Assembly (NCBI RefSeq): GCF_030531065.1
Contig: NZ_JAUNOQ010000010.1
Location: 1 to 64,000, forward strand
Direction: 5' to 3'
Source of the DNA: Phascolarctobacterium sp.
GTDB taxonomy: Bacteria; Bacillota; Negativicutes; Acidaminococcales; Acidaminococcaceae
DNA length: 64,000 bases
Shown here: positions 51,882-61,908 of the stretch, in pieces
How the letters are laid out: each line of letters starts with the position of its first letter
How positions within the stretch are numbered: the first letter of the stretch is position 1
Made by a program: the position numbers and the translations under genes
The notes under the pieces: generated by a model
Told to the model about the DNA's origin: nothing
What the model saw: only the letters and a program-made list of their open reading frames with translations
Databases searched by the model: none

Positions 51882-53018
51882 ATGGTGAAAATTCTCATAT
51901 CAGCCGGTGAAGCCTCCGGCGATATTCATGCGGCGGCAATTACTGCTGCCATAAAAAGTATGGACAGCGAGGCGCAGGTCTTTGGCATGGGCGGGGACGC
52001 TTTGCGCGCGGCCGGCGGCGAGGTGCTGTTCGATATCAAAGACCACGGCGTTATGGGCTTTGTGGAGGTTATCCGCAAGCTGCCGGATTTGTTCAGGCTG
52101 CGCAGCAATTTTGCTAGGGTTATGGACGAGCGCAAGCCCGATTGCCTGGTGATAGTCGATTACCCTGGCTTTAATATGAAGCTGGCGAAGCTGGCCCATG
52201 ATAAGGGCATACCGGTAGTATCTTATATCGCTCCCTCGGCCTGGGCCTGGAATAAGGGCCGGGCTAAGAGCGTAGCTAAGCTTGTGGATAAGGTGGCCTG
52301 TATTTTTCCCTTTGAATACGACGTATATAAAGAAGCTGGCGCACCCGTGGAATTCGTGGGGCATCCGCTGCTGGATATAGTGAAGCCTGCTATGACGCGG
52401 GAGGAGGCGGCGGCCTGGGCCGGTAAGGAACCGGGAAAAAAGCTGGTGCTGATTATGCCGGGCAGCAGGCTGATGGAAATAGAAAAAATGCTGCCCACGC
52501 TGCTGGCAGGCGCCAGGCTTTTGCAGAAGCAAATGCCGGAGGTGCAATTTGCTATGCCGCGGGCCGGAACCATTCCTTTGGAACTGCTGCAGAGCAAGAT
52601 TAAGGAGTCCGGCTTAGAGGTTAAAATAACGGAAGGGCATAATTACGATTTATTCAGCGTTGCCGATTTGGCGCTGGCCACTAGCGGCACCGTTACCTTG
52701 GAGGCGGCTTTGTGCGGCCTGCCCAGCGTTATCGTCTACCGTACTTCGGCGCTGAACGCTTTTATCGCCCGTTTGGTCATCAACATACCCAATATCGGCT
52801 TGCCCAATATTGTAGCAGGCAGGCAGATTTTGCCGGAGCTGCTGCAGGAGGACTTTACTCCCGTTAAATTGGCCGGCACAGCCGCAGAGCTGTTGAACCC
52901 TGAACGCCGCCCGCAGTTGGACGCAGATTTAGCGTATATGAAGCGGCGCTTAGGCGAGCCAGGCGCGGTGGAGCGAGTAGCTCAACTAATTTTAAGAATA
53001 GCTGAGGAGAAGAAATGA
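51882..53018 (+). CDS. lpxB: Lipid A disaccharide synthase
   Basis: A GT19 glycosyltransferase that joins lipid X and UDP-diacylglucosamine. The 378-residue length is typical. ISAGEASGDIHAAA is at the N-terminus, IAPSAWAWNKGRAK near residue 115, and LATSGTVTLEAALCGLP near 265. GAGGAG precedes the start. ATGA overlap with msbA. Confidence 0.94.
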   Translation: MVKILISAGEASGDIHAAAITAAIKSMDSEAQVFGMGGDALRAAGGEVLFDIKDHGVMGFVEVIRKLPDLFRLRSNFARVMDERKPDCLVIVDYPGFNMKLAKLAHDKGIPVVSYIAPSAWAWNKGRAKSVAKLVDKVACIFPFEYDVYKEAGAPVEFVGHPLLDIVKPAMTREEAAAWAGKEPGKKLVLIMPGSRLMEIEKMLPTLLAGARLLQKQMPEVQFAMPRAGTIPLELLQSKIKESGLEVKITEGHNYDLFSVADLALATSGTVTLEAALCGLPSVIVYRTSALNAFIARLVINIPNIGLPNIVAGRQILPELLQEDFTPVKLAGTAAELLNPERRPQLDADLAYMKRRLGEPGAVERVAQLILRIAEEKK

Positions 53019-54748
53019 ATTTATATTTTCGCGCATTGCAATATATACGCCCCTATATATTCCGCGGCTTGTGCGCCGCTATTTGCACTGCTATCGCGGC
53101 GGGCGGCACGGCCTATCTGCCATGGATCATTAAAGATATGGTCGACCAGGTGCTGAAGGAAAAAAATACCGATATGCTTAACTATATCGTCGCCAGCATT
53201 ATCGTGGTTTTTATTATCCGCGGCTTCGCTTATTACGGGCAAAGCTATTTAATGAATTATGTTGGTCAGCGCGTAATTATCGATATCCGCAAAGCGGTTT
53301 TTGAAAAATTACAGCGTTTGAGTTTGAGCTTTTACGATAAAAATAAAACCGGTACCATTATGAGTTATGTAACTAACGACGTTAACGCCCTACAGTCCGC
53401 TATGGTAGAAAACGTGGTGGAAATGGTAACGGAAAGCGTTATTTTGATCGCTTCTATTGTGATGATGGTTTATCTGGACTGGCGCTTGTTTTTAGTTACC
53501 TTTAGTACCTTCCCTGTCGTGCTGCTGTTTATCGACTGGTTTGGCAAGCGTATCCGCAAATCGGGCAGCCGTATCCAGGAGGTAACGGCCGATATTACTT
53601 CCGTTTTGCAGGAAACGGTTTCTTCAGCGAGGGTGATAAAGTCGTTTGTTCGCGAAAATTATGAAATAGGCCGCTTCGAACGCGAAAACCTCAATAACTT
53701 CCGCGCGAATATGAAATATGCGCAGCTGTCGGCAACGTTGACGCCGACCATCGAGTTTGTGGCGGCTGTCGGCGTAACCATTATTTTGTGGTACGGCGGC
53801 AACAGCGTTATTGACGGCAAGATTACGGCAGGCAGCCTGGTTGCCTTTTTGACTTACGCCGTCAATATTTCCAATCCAATTAAGCGCCTGAGCCGCGTTA
53901 TCGGCAATATCCAAAAAGCGCTGGCCGCAGCACAGCGCGTTTTCGACGTGCTGGATTTACCGGAAACCATTAAAAATGCGCCGGACGCTAAGGCACTGCC
54001 CATGGTAAAGGGCAATGTGAGCTTTAACGACGTTACCTTCGCTTATAATCCCGGCGAGGTTGTATTGAACCATGTCAGCTTTGACGTCAAGCCGGGTGAA
54101 ATGATAGCTTTTGTCGGGCCTTCGGGCGCAGGCAAATCTACCGTCGCCAGCCTGCTGCCGCGCTTTTACGATGTAACGGAAGGTAGTATTACTATCGACG
54201 GGTACGATATCCGCGGCGTGACGCTCAATTCCCTGCGTGAGCAGGTGGGCATTGTGCCGCAGGAAACGGTGCTGTTCAACGGCAGCGTGTACGATAATAT
54301 TTTGTACGGACGCTTAGACGCTACCAAGGAAGAGATTGAGGCTGCGGCCAAGGCGGCTAACGCTCATAATTTTATTATGGAGCTGCCCGACGGGTACGAA
54401 ACTATGCTTGGCGATCGCGGCGTTAATATTTCCGGCGGGCAGCGTCAGCGTATTTCCATCGCGAGGGCTATTTTGAAAAACCCGCAAATCCTTATTTTGG
54501 ACGAAGCGACCTCCGCCTTGGATACGGAAAGCGAGCGCGTAGTGCAGGAAGCATTGGATAGGCTGATGATTGGCAGAACCTCCTTTGTTATCGCTCACCG
54601 TTTGTCGACAATTAAGAACGCCGATAAAATTATGGTTTTGGAAAAAGGCTGCCTGGCGGAAGTGGGTACACACGACGAGCTGATGGCCAAGGACGGCTTG
54701 TACGCTCATTTATATAAAATTCAGTATCGCAGCAAAGAAGCCGATTAA
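53015..54748 (+). CDS. msbA: Lipid A flippase (ABC transporter)
   Basis: A 577-residue half-size ABC exporter that flips core-lipid A across the inner membrane. Six helices occupy residues 10-320. The nucleotide-binding domain has GPSGAGKSTVAS near residue 369, NISGGQRQRISIARAI near 471 and DEATSALDTESE near 498. It is assigned to lipid A because it sits between lpxB and waaA-lpxK; the sequence alone would only say MsbA/multidrug family. Confidence 0.88.
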   Translation: MNLYFRALQYIRPYIFRGLCAAICTAIAAGGTAYLPWIIKDMVDQVLKEKNTDMLNYIVASIIVVFIIRGFAYYGQSYLMNYVGQRVIIDIRKAVFEKLQRLSLSFYDKNKTGTIMSYVTNDVNALQSAMVENVVEMVTESVILIASIVMMVYLDWRLFLVTFSTFPVVLLFIDWFGKRIRKSGSRIQEVTADITSVLQETVSSARVIKSFVRENYEIGRFERENLNNFRANMKYAQLSATLTPTIEFVAAVGVTIILWYGGNSVIDGKITAGSLVAFLTYAVNISNPIKRLSRVIGNIQKALAAAQRVFDVLDLPETIKNAPDAKALPMVKGNVSFNDVTFAYNPGEVVLNHVSFDVKPGEMIAFVGPSGAGKSTVASLLPRFYDVTEGSITIDGYDIRGVTLNSLREQVGIVPQETVLFNGSVYDNILYGRLDATKEEIEAAAKAANAHNFIMELPDGYETMLGDRGVNISGGQRQRISIARAILKNPQILILDEATSALDTESERVVQEALDRLMIGRTSFVIAHRLSTIKNADKIMVLEKGCLAEVGTHDELMAKDGLYAHLYKIQYRSKEAD

Positions 54749-54767
54749 GGCGAAAAGAGGTCAGTAA

Positions 54768-57299
54768 ATGTATTTTCTGTATAATATTCTCATTTTAATA
54801 GTGCTGGTAGTTTTTGTAATACCTTACTACACCTATCGCCTGTTTACGGAAAAAGGTTTTGCGCTGCGGTTTAAGCAGCAGGTCTTTGGGCGTATTAAGC
54901 GCGAAGAGATAGCTAAGGTTATGCGCAAGGACTGCGTATGGATTCACGGCGCGTCCGTAGGCGAAATCGTTGCTACCAGCCCGCTGGTCAAGCAAATCCG
55001 TAAGGAAATGCCCGACCGTCCGGTTTTGGTATCCGCCTTTACCGTAGGCGGTTACAATATGGCGAAGCAAATCATTCCCGAAGCGGACGCTATTATTTAC
55101 TTCCCGCTGGATTTGCCCTTCGTGGCCGAATCCTTGGTCAAGCTTGTACATCCCGGCGTTTTTATGCCGGTAGAAACGGAGCTGTGGCCTAATTTTCTGC
55201 GGGCTATCCGCGAACGGCATATCCCCGTAATGATGGTCAACGGGCGTATCTCGGAAAAATCGGTGAAAAATTATAAGTACCTTTACGGTATCTGGGACGA
55301 TATGTTGAATACCGTAACGCGCTTTTGCATGCAGTCCAGCATCGACGCCGATTATATTGCGCATTTGGGCGCCGAACGCAAGAAGATTTTTGTTACCGGC
55401 AATACTAAATTCGACCAGACGTATGCTGAAGTAACGCCTGCGGATTTGGAAAAATACCGTTTGGAATTAGGATTAAGGAACGATTACCCGATTATCGTCG
55501 CCGGGTCCACGCATCCCGGTGAAGAAAAGATTTTGCTGGAATCCTTTAAGGCGGTGCGGGAAACTTATCCTCATGCCCGTTTGGTAATCGCTCCGCGTAA
55601 AACGGCTCGTGCCGACGAGATTGCCAAGCTGGCGGCGCATTACGGTTATGAAACAGGTTATCGTTCTAAAATGCTGGAGCAACAGGGGGAGCGGGCGGAA
55701 TATCCGCTGCTGCTTATCGATACTATCGGCGAGTTGGGACGCATTTACGCCGTAGGCGACGTAGTTTTTGTCGGCGGGTCTTTCAGTAATACCGGCGGGC
55801 ATAACGTGCTGGAACCAGCGGCGCATGCCAAGCCGATTTTAGTTGGCCCCAGTATGCAGAATTTTAAAGATTCCTATGCCCTGTTAAGCAAGGTGAAGGC
55901 TTGCAAAATGGTGCATAGCAAGGATGAACTGACCAGCGAAATATTGGATATTCTGCAGAACGGCGAACGCCGGGCGCAGATGGGCGCGGCTTCTTTGCAG
56001 GTTATTAAGGAAAACCGCGGGGCTGACGTGCGCAGCATCCGCTATTTAAAGGAATTGCTGGAGCTGACTGCAGTGCCTGCGCGCGAATACTCCGTTTACC
56101 CGGTTAATACGCGCAACCTTACGGACGAGGGCGGCGCGCGTCTGCGCCACGGCGATGCTGTGATTCAATATATTTATCGAATCGCTTACGGGCCGGAAAC
56201 GCCGTTTATGGGCTGGCTGCTGCTGTCCCTGCTGCGGGGGATGTCCTATTTGTATGAATTCGGCGTCTGCTGTAAGCTGAGCCTGTATGAATCCGGCATT
56301 TTAAAAGGTGAAAAGCTGAACTGCTGCGTTATTTCCATCGGTAATATTACTGTCGGCGGCACAGGCAAAACGCCCACGGCGCAAAAGGTAGCGGCCATTA
56401 TCAAAGCCATGGGCTACCGCGTGGTTATCCTCAACCGCGGTTACCGTTCCCATTGGGGTAAGGAGCTGGGCGTAGTGTCCGACGGGCAGAAAATTTTTAT
56501 GACGGCCTACGAGGCGGGCGACGAAGCTTACCTGATGGCTAAAACATTGCCCGGCATACCAGTTATTATCGGTAAGAACCGCGCCGTTACCGGCCGCTAT
56601 GCTGTTGATAAAATGAAAGCGGAGGTCATCATCATGGACGACGGCTACCAGCATTGGCAGCTGGAGCGCGATTTGGATATGGTGCTGGTGGATACGCTGA
56701 ATATGTTTGGCAACGGTTGCGTGCTGCCGCGCGGCACCTTGCGCGAGCCTTTGCAGAATCTGGCGCGCGGCGATTTGTTCCTGCTGACCAAGACGGATCA
56801 GAGCAGTAAGCTGAACCGGCTGCAGCTGCGCAATATTATCGCTAAATACAACGCTAAAGCCCCTGTGGTGGAAAGCGTGCATCATCCTAAAAATTTTGTG
56901 GAAATTGCCGATTGGTATAAAGGCATTTCCGAAAACTTTAAAGAGCTGGACGAGCTGCGCGGCAAGGACGTTATGGTCTTTTCCGCTATCGGCAATCCGT
57001 CCTCCTTTGAACAGACGCTGTCCAGTATCGGCCTGAATATTTTGGAGTCGGTGCGTTACCCCGACCACCACGATTACGGCATGCTGGAAATGCAGTACAT
57101 TAACGAACGCGCCAGCAGCTTAAAGGCTGTGGCCATGATCGCTACGGCGAAGGACGCCGTTAAAATTCCTACCGAATTTATTTATTCAACCCGCGAAATA
57201 CCGTTGTATATCCTGAATATGGATATCTGCATTACCGAGGGAATGGATAAGTTCAAAGAATATATTAATAATGCCATTAAAAAGGAGCTTGATAAATAA
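54768..57299 (+). CDS. waaA-lpxK: Fused Kdo transferase and lipid A 4'-kinase
   Basis: An 843-residue two-enzyme fusion. Residues 1-430 are WaaA/KdtA (GT30): an N-terminal membrane anchor, catalytic Glu66 in HGASVGE, and FVGGSFSNTGGHNVLEPA near residue 335. Residues about 475-843 are LpxK: a membrane-associated helix, P-loop GGTGKTP near 530 and MDDGYQHWQLERDLD near 623. The reading frame is open across the junction, so this is not a sequencing artefact. LpxK acts before WaaA, so the fusion places successive enzymes on one chain at the inner membrane. Confidence 0.92.
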   Translation: MYFLYNILILIVLVVFVIPYYTYRLFTEKGFALRFKQQVFGRIKREEIAKVMRKDCVWIHGASVGEIVATSPLVKQIRKEMPDRPVLVSAFTVGGYNMAKQIIPEADAIIYFPLDLPFVAESLVKLVHPGVFMPVETELWPNFLRAIRERHIPVMMVNGRISEKSVKNYKYLYGIWDDMLNTVTRFCMQSSIDADYIAHLGAERKKIFVTGNTKFDQTYAEVTPADLEKYRLELGLRNDYPIIVAGSTHPGEEKILLESFKAVRETYPHARLVIAPRKTARADEIAKLAAHYGYETGYRSKMLEQQGERAEYPLLLIDTIGELGRIYAVGDVVFVGGSFSNTGGHNVLEPAAHAKPILVGPSMQNFKDSYALLSKVKACKMVHSKDELTSEILDILQNGERRAQMGAASLQVIKENRGADVRSIRYLKELLELTAVPAREYSVYPVNTRNLTDEGGARLRHGDAVIQYIYRIAYGPETPFMGWLLLSLLRGMSYLYEFGVCCKLSLYESGILKGEKLNCCVISIGNITVGGTGKTPTAQKVAAIIKAMGYRVVILNRGYRSHWGKELGVVSDGQKIFMTAYEAGDEAYLMAKTLPGIPVIIGKNRAVTGRYAVDKMKAEVIIMDDGYQHWQLERDLDMVLVDTLNMFGNGCVLPRGTLREPLQNLARGDLFLLTKTDQSSKLNRLQLRNIIAKYNAKAPVVESVHHPKNFVEIADWYKGISENFKELDELRGKDVMVFSAIGNPSSFEQTLSSIGLNILESVRYPDHHDYGMLEMQYINERASSLKAVAMIATAKDAVKIPTEFIYSTREIPLYILNMDICITEGMDKFKEYINNAIKKELDK

Positions 57300-58030
57300 T
57301 GAAGGTGTTATGTGTCATTCCTGCCCGTTACGCTTCGACCCGACTTCCGGGCAAGCCCTTGTCTTTGATTGCAGGTAAGCCGATGATTCAGCGCGTTTAT
57401 GAGCGTGCCTGCCAGGCCAAGCTGCCGGATGAGGTAGTGGTGGCTACGGATAACGAGCTGGTGCAAAAGGCTGTGGAAAGTTTCGGCGGCAAGGTTATGA
57501 TGACCTCGCCCGACCATCCCAGCGGTACCGACCGTTTGGCCGAGGTGGTGCTGAGCTATCCTGACGCCGACGTTATCGTTAATGTACAGGGCGACGAGCC
57601 CATGCTGCCGCCGGAGGTTATCGACCGCTTGGCAGAAGCTTTTGCGGATGAGAATTTGCAGATGGCAACCTTAAAAACCGCTATGCGGGAAGAGGAATAC
57701 GATAATCCGGCCGCCGTTAAGGTTGTAACTGACTTGAACGGCTATGCGCTGTATTTTTCCCGCAGCCTGCTGCCCTATCCCCGCAAAAAGCCGGAGAATT
57801 TCAAGGTATTTAAGCATGTGGGCGTTTACGCTTACCGCCGTGGATTTTTGCTGAAATACGCCGCTTTGGCGCCGACGCCGCTGGAAAGAGCGGAAAGTCT
57901 GGAGCAGCTGCGCGCGTTGGAAAACGGCTATAAAATTAAGGTGTTGGAAAGCGATTTTCAAGGCATCGGCGTAGATACGCCAGAGGATTTGGCGGCAGTC
58001 AACGAGCTGTTTGCTAAAATGAATAAATAA
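57299..58030 (+). CDS. kdsB: CMP-Kdo synthetase
   Basis: A 243-residue cytidylyltransferase that activates Kdo with CTP for WaaA. The N-terminal IPARYASTRLPGKPL motif and NVQGDEPMLPPEVI near residue 98 are diagnostic. It starts one base inside the waaA-lpxK stop codon (TAATG). Confidence 0.95.
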   Translation: MKVLCVIPARYASTRLPGKPLSLIAGKPMIQRVYERACQAKLPDEVVVATDNELVQKAVESFGGKVMMTSPDHPSGTDRLAEVVLSYPDADVIVNVQGDEPMLPPEVIDRLAEAFADENLQMATLKTAMREEEYDNPAAVKVVTDLNGYALYFSRSLLPYPRKKPENFKVFKHVGVYAYRRGFLLKYAALAPTPLERAESLEQLRALENGYKIKVLESDFQGIGVDTPEDLAAVNELFAKMNK

Positions 58031-58042
58031 AGGAGGCTGACC

Positions 58043-58861
58043 ATGCAGATAGTTAAAGTTGGAAATTATGAGGTAGGACAGGGTCATCCTCTGATGCTGA
58101 TGGCAGGCCCCTGCGTCTTGGAGGGCTATGAGCGCAGCCTGATGATCGGCCAGCGCACGAAGGCTATTTGTGAAAAGCTTGGCATCCCCTATGTGTTCAA
58201 GGCTTCCTTTGACAAAGCCAACCGTTCTTCCTATGCCTCCTTCCGCGGTCCCGGCATTGACGAGGGCTTGAAAATTTTAGCTCAGATTAAAGCGGATCTG
58301 GGAGTGTCGGTGGTAACGGATATTCACGAGCCCTGGCAGGCAGAAAAGGCCGCCGAGGTAGTAGATATTCTGCAAATTCCGGCTTTCCTGTGCCGTCAGA
58401 CCGATCTGGTATGGGCCGCGGCGAAAACAGGCAAAACCGTGAACGTAAAAAAAGGTCAGTTCCTTGCACCCTGGGATATGAAGAATGTCGTAAAAAAGGT
58501 GGAGGAAGCAGGCAACCGTAACCTGCTTTTGACGGAACGCGGCGCCAGCTTCGGCTATAATACGCTGGTGACGGATATGCGCGGTCTGGCGATTATGCGC
58601 GAGCTGGGCTACCCCGTAGTGATGGACGCTACTCACAGCGTACAGATTCCCGGCGGGCAGGGCACTTCCAGCGGCGGCCAGAGCCAGTATGTGCCCCATA
58701 TGGCGCGGGCAGCTGCGGCTGTGGGCATTGACGCCCTGTTCTTAGAGGTACACGATAATCCGGCAGAGGCTTTGTCCGACGGACCCAATATGGTGCGTTT
58801 GGACGCTTTGGAGAAGCTGCTGGCCGACGTTTTAGCTATTGATAAAATTGTGCGCGGTTAA
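58043..58861 (+). CDS. kdsA: Kdo-8-phosphate synthase
   Basis: A 272-residue aldolase-type enzyme that condenses PEP with arabinose 5-phosphate. [15 protein letters not shown] near residue 19, [12 protein letters not shown] near 52 and [12 protein letters not shown] near 194 mark the family. AGGAGG precedes the ATG. It follows kdsB by 12 nt. Confidence 0.95.
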   Translation: MQIVKVGNYEVGQGHPLMLMAGPCVLEGYERSLMIGQRTKAICEKLGIPYVFKASFDKANRSSYASFRGPGIDEGLKILAQIKADLGVSVVTDIHEPWQAEKAAEVVDILQIPAFLCRQTDLVWAAAKTGKTVNVKKGQFLAPWDMKNVVKKVEEAGNRNLLLTERGASFGYNTLVTDMRGLAIMRELGYPVVMDATHSVQIPGGQGTSSGGQSQYVPHMARAAAAVGIDALFLEVHDNPAEALSDGPNMVRLDALEKLLADVLAIDKIVRG

Positions 58862-58884
58862 GCTGTGGAAAGGTGGCGGCAGAT

Positions 58885-59859
58885 ATGGAAGCAATGCTGG
58901 AGCATGCGCGGGAGGTCTTGCGTATGGAAGCGGAGGCGGTGTTAGAGCTTGTTCCCCGCATAGATGAAAACTTTGCAGCGGCAGTAAGCATGATTTTGGA
59001 GTGCCAGGGCCGCACGGTAATTACCGGTATGGGCAAAAGCGGCTTGATTGGCCGCAAGATGGCGGCTACGCTGGCCAGCACCGGCACGCCGTCCTTTTAC
59101 CTGCATCCGGCCGAAGGCATTCACGGCGATTTGGGCATGGTGACCTGCCATGATGTGGTCATTGCCCTGTCCAACAGCGGCGAGACGGGCGAGGTGCTCA
59201 ATATTCTGCCGTCCCTGCGCCGTATTGGCGCGAAAATCATCGCTATGGTGGGCAACGCCAATTCCACTTTGGGACGCAATGCGGACGTTATTCTGAACGT
59301 GGGCGTTACTAAGGAGGCTTGCCCTTTAGGGCTGGCACCTACCAGCAGTACTACGGCGGCGCTGGCCTACGGCGATGCTTTAGCCTTGGCGCTGCTCAAA
59401 AAGCATAATTTTACGGCCAGCCAGTTCGCTATTTTCCATCCGGGCGGCAGCCTGGGGCGCAAGCTGCTTTTGACTGTGGGCAATATTATGCATAAGGGCG
59501 ATGAGAATCCGACGGTTTTGTCGGATACGAAGGTGCAGGACGCGCTTTTTGTTATTACGGACAAGGGCTTGGGCGCTGTGTCCGTGGTGGACGAGAACGG
59601 TATTATGCAGGGCGTGCTGACGGACGGAGATATCCGCCGCGGCTTGAGCAAGGGCGTGGGCTTTTTGCAGCGCCCGGTTAAGGAGCTGATGACGGCTAAT
59701 CCCAAAACCATTACGCAGGATAAGCTGGCGGCGCAGGCTTTGCATTTAATGGAAAGCAACCGGCCTAAACCGATTACGGTGCTGCCTGTCATCGATGAGC
59801 AGCGCAAGGTTATCGGCCTGCTGCATATGACCGACTTGGTAAGGCAGGGAGTGGTATAA
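58885..59859 (+). CDS. kdsD: Arabinose-5-phosphate isomerase
   Basis: Makes arabinose 5-phosphate from ribulose 5-phosphate for KdsA. The protein has 324 residues: an N-terminal SIS domain (about 30-170; TGMGKSGLIGRKMAATLAS and LHPAEGIHGDLG) and two CBS domains (about 200-320). ATG 58885, 8 nt after AAGGTGG, is preferred to GTG 58873. Glycine codons are mostly GGC, as in the rest of the locus. It overlaps kdsC by one base. Confidence 0.93.
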   Translation: MEAMLEHAREVLRMEAEAVLELVPRIDENFAAAVSMILECQGRTVITGMGKSGLIGRKMAATLASTGTPSFYLHPAEGIHGDLGMVTCHDVVIALSNSGETGEVLNILPSLRRIGAKIIAMVGNANSTLGRNADVILNVGVTKEACPLGLAPTSSTTAALAYGDALALALLKKHNFTASQFAIFHPGGSLGRKLLLTVGNIMHKGDENPTVLSDTKVQDALFVITDKGLGAVSVVDENGIMQGVLTDGDIRRGLSKGVGFLQRPVKELMTANPKTITQDKLAAQALHLMESNRPKPITVLPVIDEQRKVIGLLHMTDLVRQGVV

Positions 59860-60461
59860 TGGCTAAAAATAAAAAGACGCAGGAGGAGTTGGAAACTCTT
59901 GAGTATATACGTCATGTAAAGGACTTATTTCCTCGTTTGGAAAGAATACGTTTGTTAGCTTTGGATGTTGATGGAGTTCTGACTGACGGGACTATTAACA
60001 TTGGAGATGATGGCGAGGCGTTTAAAAGTTTTAACGCCAAGGACGGCTTGGGGATTAGTTGCGCGTTGCGCAGCGGTTTGCAGATAGCTCTTATTACTGG
60101 GCGTAAAAGTCCTATTGTACACCGTCGTGCAGAAGAGTTAGGGATTACATTGATGTGCGAAGGAGTAAGGGATAAGTATACGGCGCTGACCATGCTATAT
60201 AGGTCTTTAGGTCTTCAGCAGGAGGAGGTCGCTTATATGGGCGACGATCTTAATGATTTACCTGCTTTTAAGGCGGCGGGATTAGCATTTGCTCCTGACG
60301 ACGGGGTGGGCGAGGTTTGTGGCGCTGCAGATCATATTACTTTCTATCCTGGAGGAAAGGGTGCAGTACGCGAGATTATTGAGCTAATTTTGCGGGCTCA
60401 AGGAAAATGGAATTCTTTGGTAGATTCCTATCGCCAGGACGGACAAGGAGATCAACAATAA
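59859..60461 (+). CDS. kdsC: Kdo-8-phosphate phosphatase
   Basis: A 200-residue HAD phosphatase releasing Kdo from Kdo-8-phosphate. The motif LLALDVDGVLTDG near residue 32 supplies the nucleophilic and acid/base aspartates, and YMGDDLNDLPAF near 125 is motif III. Codon use differs from the neighbours: of 22 glycine codons, 14 are GGA or GGG and only 5 are GGC, with more TTA and AGG codons. This suggests replacement by transferred DNA. It is joined to kdsD and the next gene by one-base overlaps. Confidence 0.93.
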   Translation: MAKNKKTQEELETLEYIRHVKDLFPRLERIRLLALDVDGVLTDGTINIGDDGEAFKSFNAKDGLGISCALRSGLQIALITGRKSPIVHRRAEELGITLMCEGVRDKYTALTMLYRSLGLQQEEVAYMGDDLNDLPAFKAAGLAFAPDDGVGEVCGAADHITFYPGGKGAVREIIELILRAQGKWNSLVDSYRQDGQGDQQ

Positions 60462-61363
60462 TGTGGCTGTATTATCTTTTAAAAGCTATTAGCACGGTGG
60501 TTTCTTGGCTGCCATATAAAGCGGTGGTGGTAATCGGCAAGGGTATGGGCCGTTTGTACCATAAGATTGCGAAGAAGCAGCGGCTGCGTGCGGAAGCAAC
60601 TATCCGCGAGCGTTTGGAATATAATGAAGAACAGGCGCGAGCTACGATTAAGTCGCTGTTTATCAATCTGGGTATTACCTTTATGGAAATTTTATACATG
60701 CCGGCTTTGAACCGCGATAATATCCGCGGCCTAGTGACCTTTGACCGGCCTGAGGTTTTATGGGACGCAGTGAGGGAAGGTCACGGCGTCGTCATGCTGG
60801 CCTGCCATATGGATAACTGGGAATGGCTGGGCGCCGGTCTGGCGCTGAACGGCTTTCCGCTGAGCGCAGTGGAAAAGCCCCAGCCCAACAGAGTGTACAG
60901 CGATTTTATGAACGAGCTGCGCACAGGCGTGGGTCAGGAAATTTTTTCACGCGGGACCAGCGAAATACTGGGTTGCGCGCGCGCTATGAAAAAGGGACGC
61001 ATGCTGGGGCTGATTGCCGACCAGGACGGCGGCTACGACGGAATTTTCGTACCCTTTTTGGGCAAGATGGCTTCTACGCCTACGGGTCCCGCTTATTTTG
61101 CCCGTAAGTTCAAAGCGCCGATTATTCCTATCTTCATTATCCGCAAGCCGGACGGCTATGGGCATCAGGCCATCGTTCGCGACCCGATTCGCTATGAATT
61201 TACCGGCGACCAAAAGGCCGACGATTATAACGTAACCTTGAAGATGACCCGGGAGGTCGAAAAAATCATTAAGGAATACCCAGATAACTGGATTTGGTTC
61301 CAGCACCGCTGGAATACGCCATATACGCCGCCGGAGGAGGAAAAAGGAGCAGATGAAAAATAA
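60461..61363 (+). CDS. Lipid A late acyltransferase, second copy (LpxL/LpxM family)
   Basis: A 300-residue acyltransferase of the LpxL/LpxM family with an N-terminal membrane helix and the HX4E box HMDNWEW near residue 115. IADQDGGYDGIFVPF is near 186. ATG 60461 overlaps the kdsC stop (TAATG) and follows AAGGAG; an in-frame upstream ATG 60407 would lie within kdsC and lacks a site. It is diverged from the copy at 47765, which suggests a different acyl position. Confidence 0.87.
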   Translation: MWLYYLLKAISTVVSWLPYKAVVVIGKGMGRLYHKIAKKQRLRAEATIRERLEYNEEQARATIKSLFINLGITFMEILYMPALNRDNIRGLVTFDRPEVLWDAVREGHGVVMLACHMDNWEWLGAGLALNGFPLSAVEKPQPNRVYSDFMNELRTGVGQEIFSRGTSEILGCARAMKKGRMLGLIADQDGGYDGIFVPFLGKMASTPTGPAYFARKFKAPIIPIFIIRKPDGYGHQAIVRDPIRYEFTGDQKADDYNVTLKMTREVEKIIKEYPDNWIWFQHRWNTPYTPPEEEKGADEK

Positions 61364-61907
61364 AAAGATAGTCCTGTCCATTGCGGCAGGCATCCTCATT
61401 GCCTGCGCTGTAATTGCCTGGCTTATGCTGGGCGGCGAAAAGCCTGTGACCGTTAAGGTGGGCGACGGCGTCAGCGCGCAAATAAATTCTTCCTTGAAAA
61501 ACAGCATATTAAATCGCGAAAAGGATGGGAAGAAGCTGTGGGAATTTACAGTTGAGGAAGTAGTCAACGACAGACAAAAGAACGTAGCTTATCTAAAGGG
61601 CATTAAGGGGAAGGTTTACCGCAATGATGGCAGCTATTTGGATATCACAGCGGAAAAGGGCTATGCCGAAATTAATAAAAATGATTTTTCTTTGGAGGGC
61701 AGCGTTAAAGCCGTACTGAACACGGGCGGCGAGCTTTATGCGGATAAAGTAACCTGGAACCAGAATAAGGAGCTTATCACTGGCGAAGGGCATGTAAAAA
61801 TGCTGAAGGATGCGTGGACTGCTACTGCAGATAAGGCGATAACTACCAGTGCGTTTAAAAGTGTAAAGCTTAAAGGAAATGCTAAAGTTGTGAAAGGCGG
61901 CGAATAA
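61353..61907 (+). CDS. lptC: LPS export protein LptC
   Basis: A 184-residue bitopic protein with an N-terminal helix (about 5-25) and a periplasmic beta-jellyroll of the LptC (DUF1239) family. It accepts LPS from LptBFG and passes it to LptA. It overlaps the acyltransferase by 11 nt and lies one base before lptA. Identification relies on weak conservation plus strong synteny. Confidence 0.85.
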   Translation: MKNKKIVLSIAAGILIACAVIAWLMLGGEKPVTVKVGDGVSAQINSSLKNSILNREKDGKKLWEFTVEEVVNDRQKNVAYLKGIKGKVYRNDGSYLDITAEKGYAEINKNDFSLEGSVKAVLNTGGELYADKVTWNQNKELITGEGHVKMLKDAWTATADKAITTSAFKSVKLKGNAKVVKGGE

Positions 61908-61908
61908 A

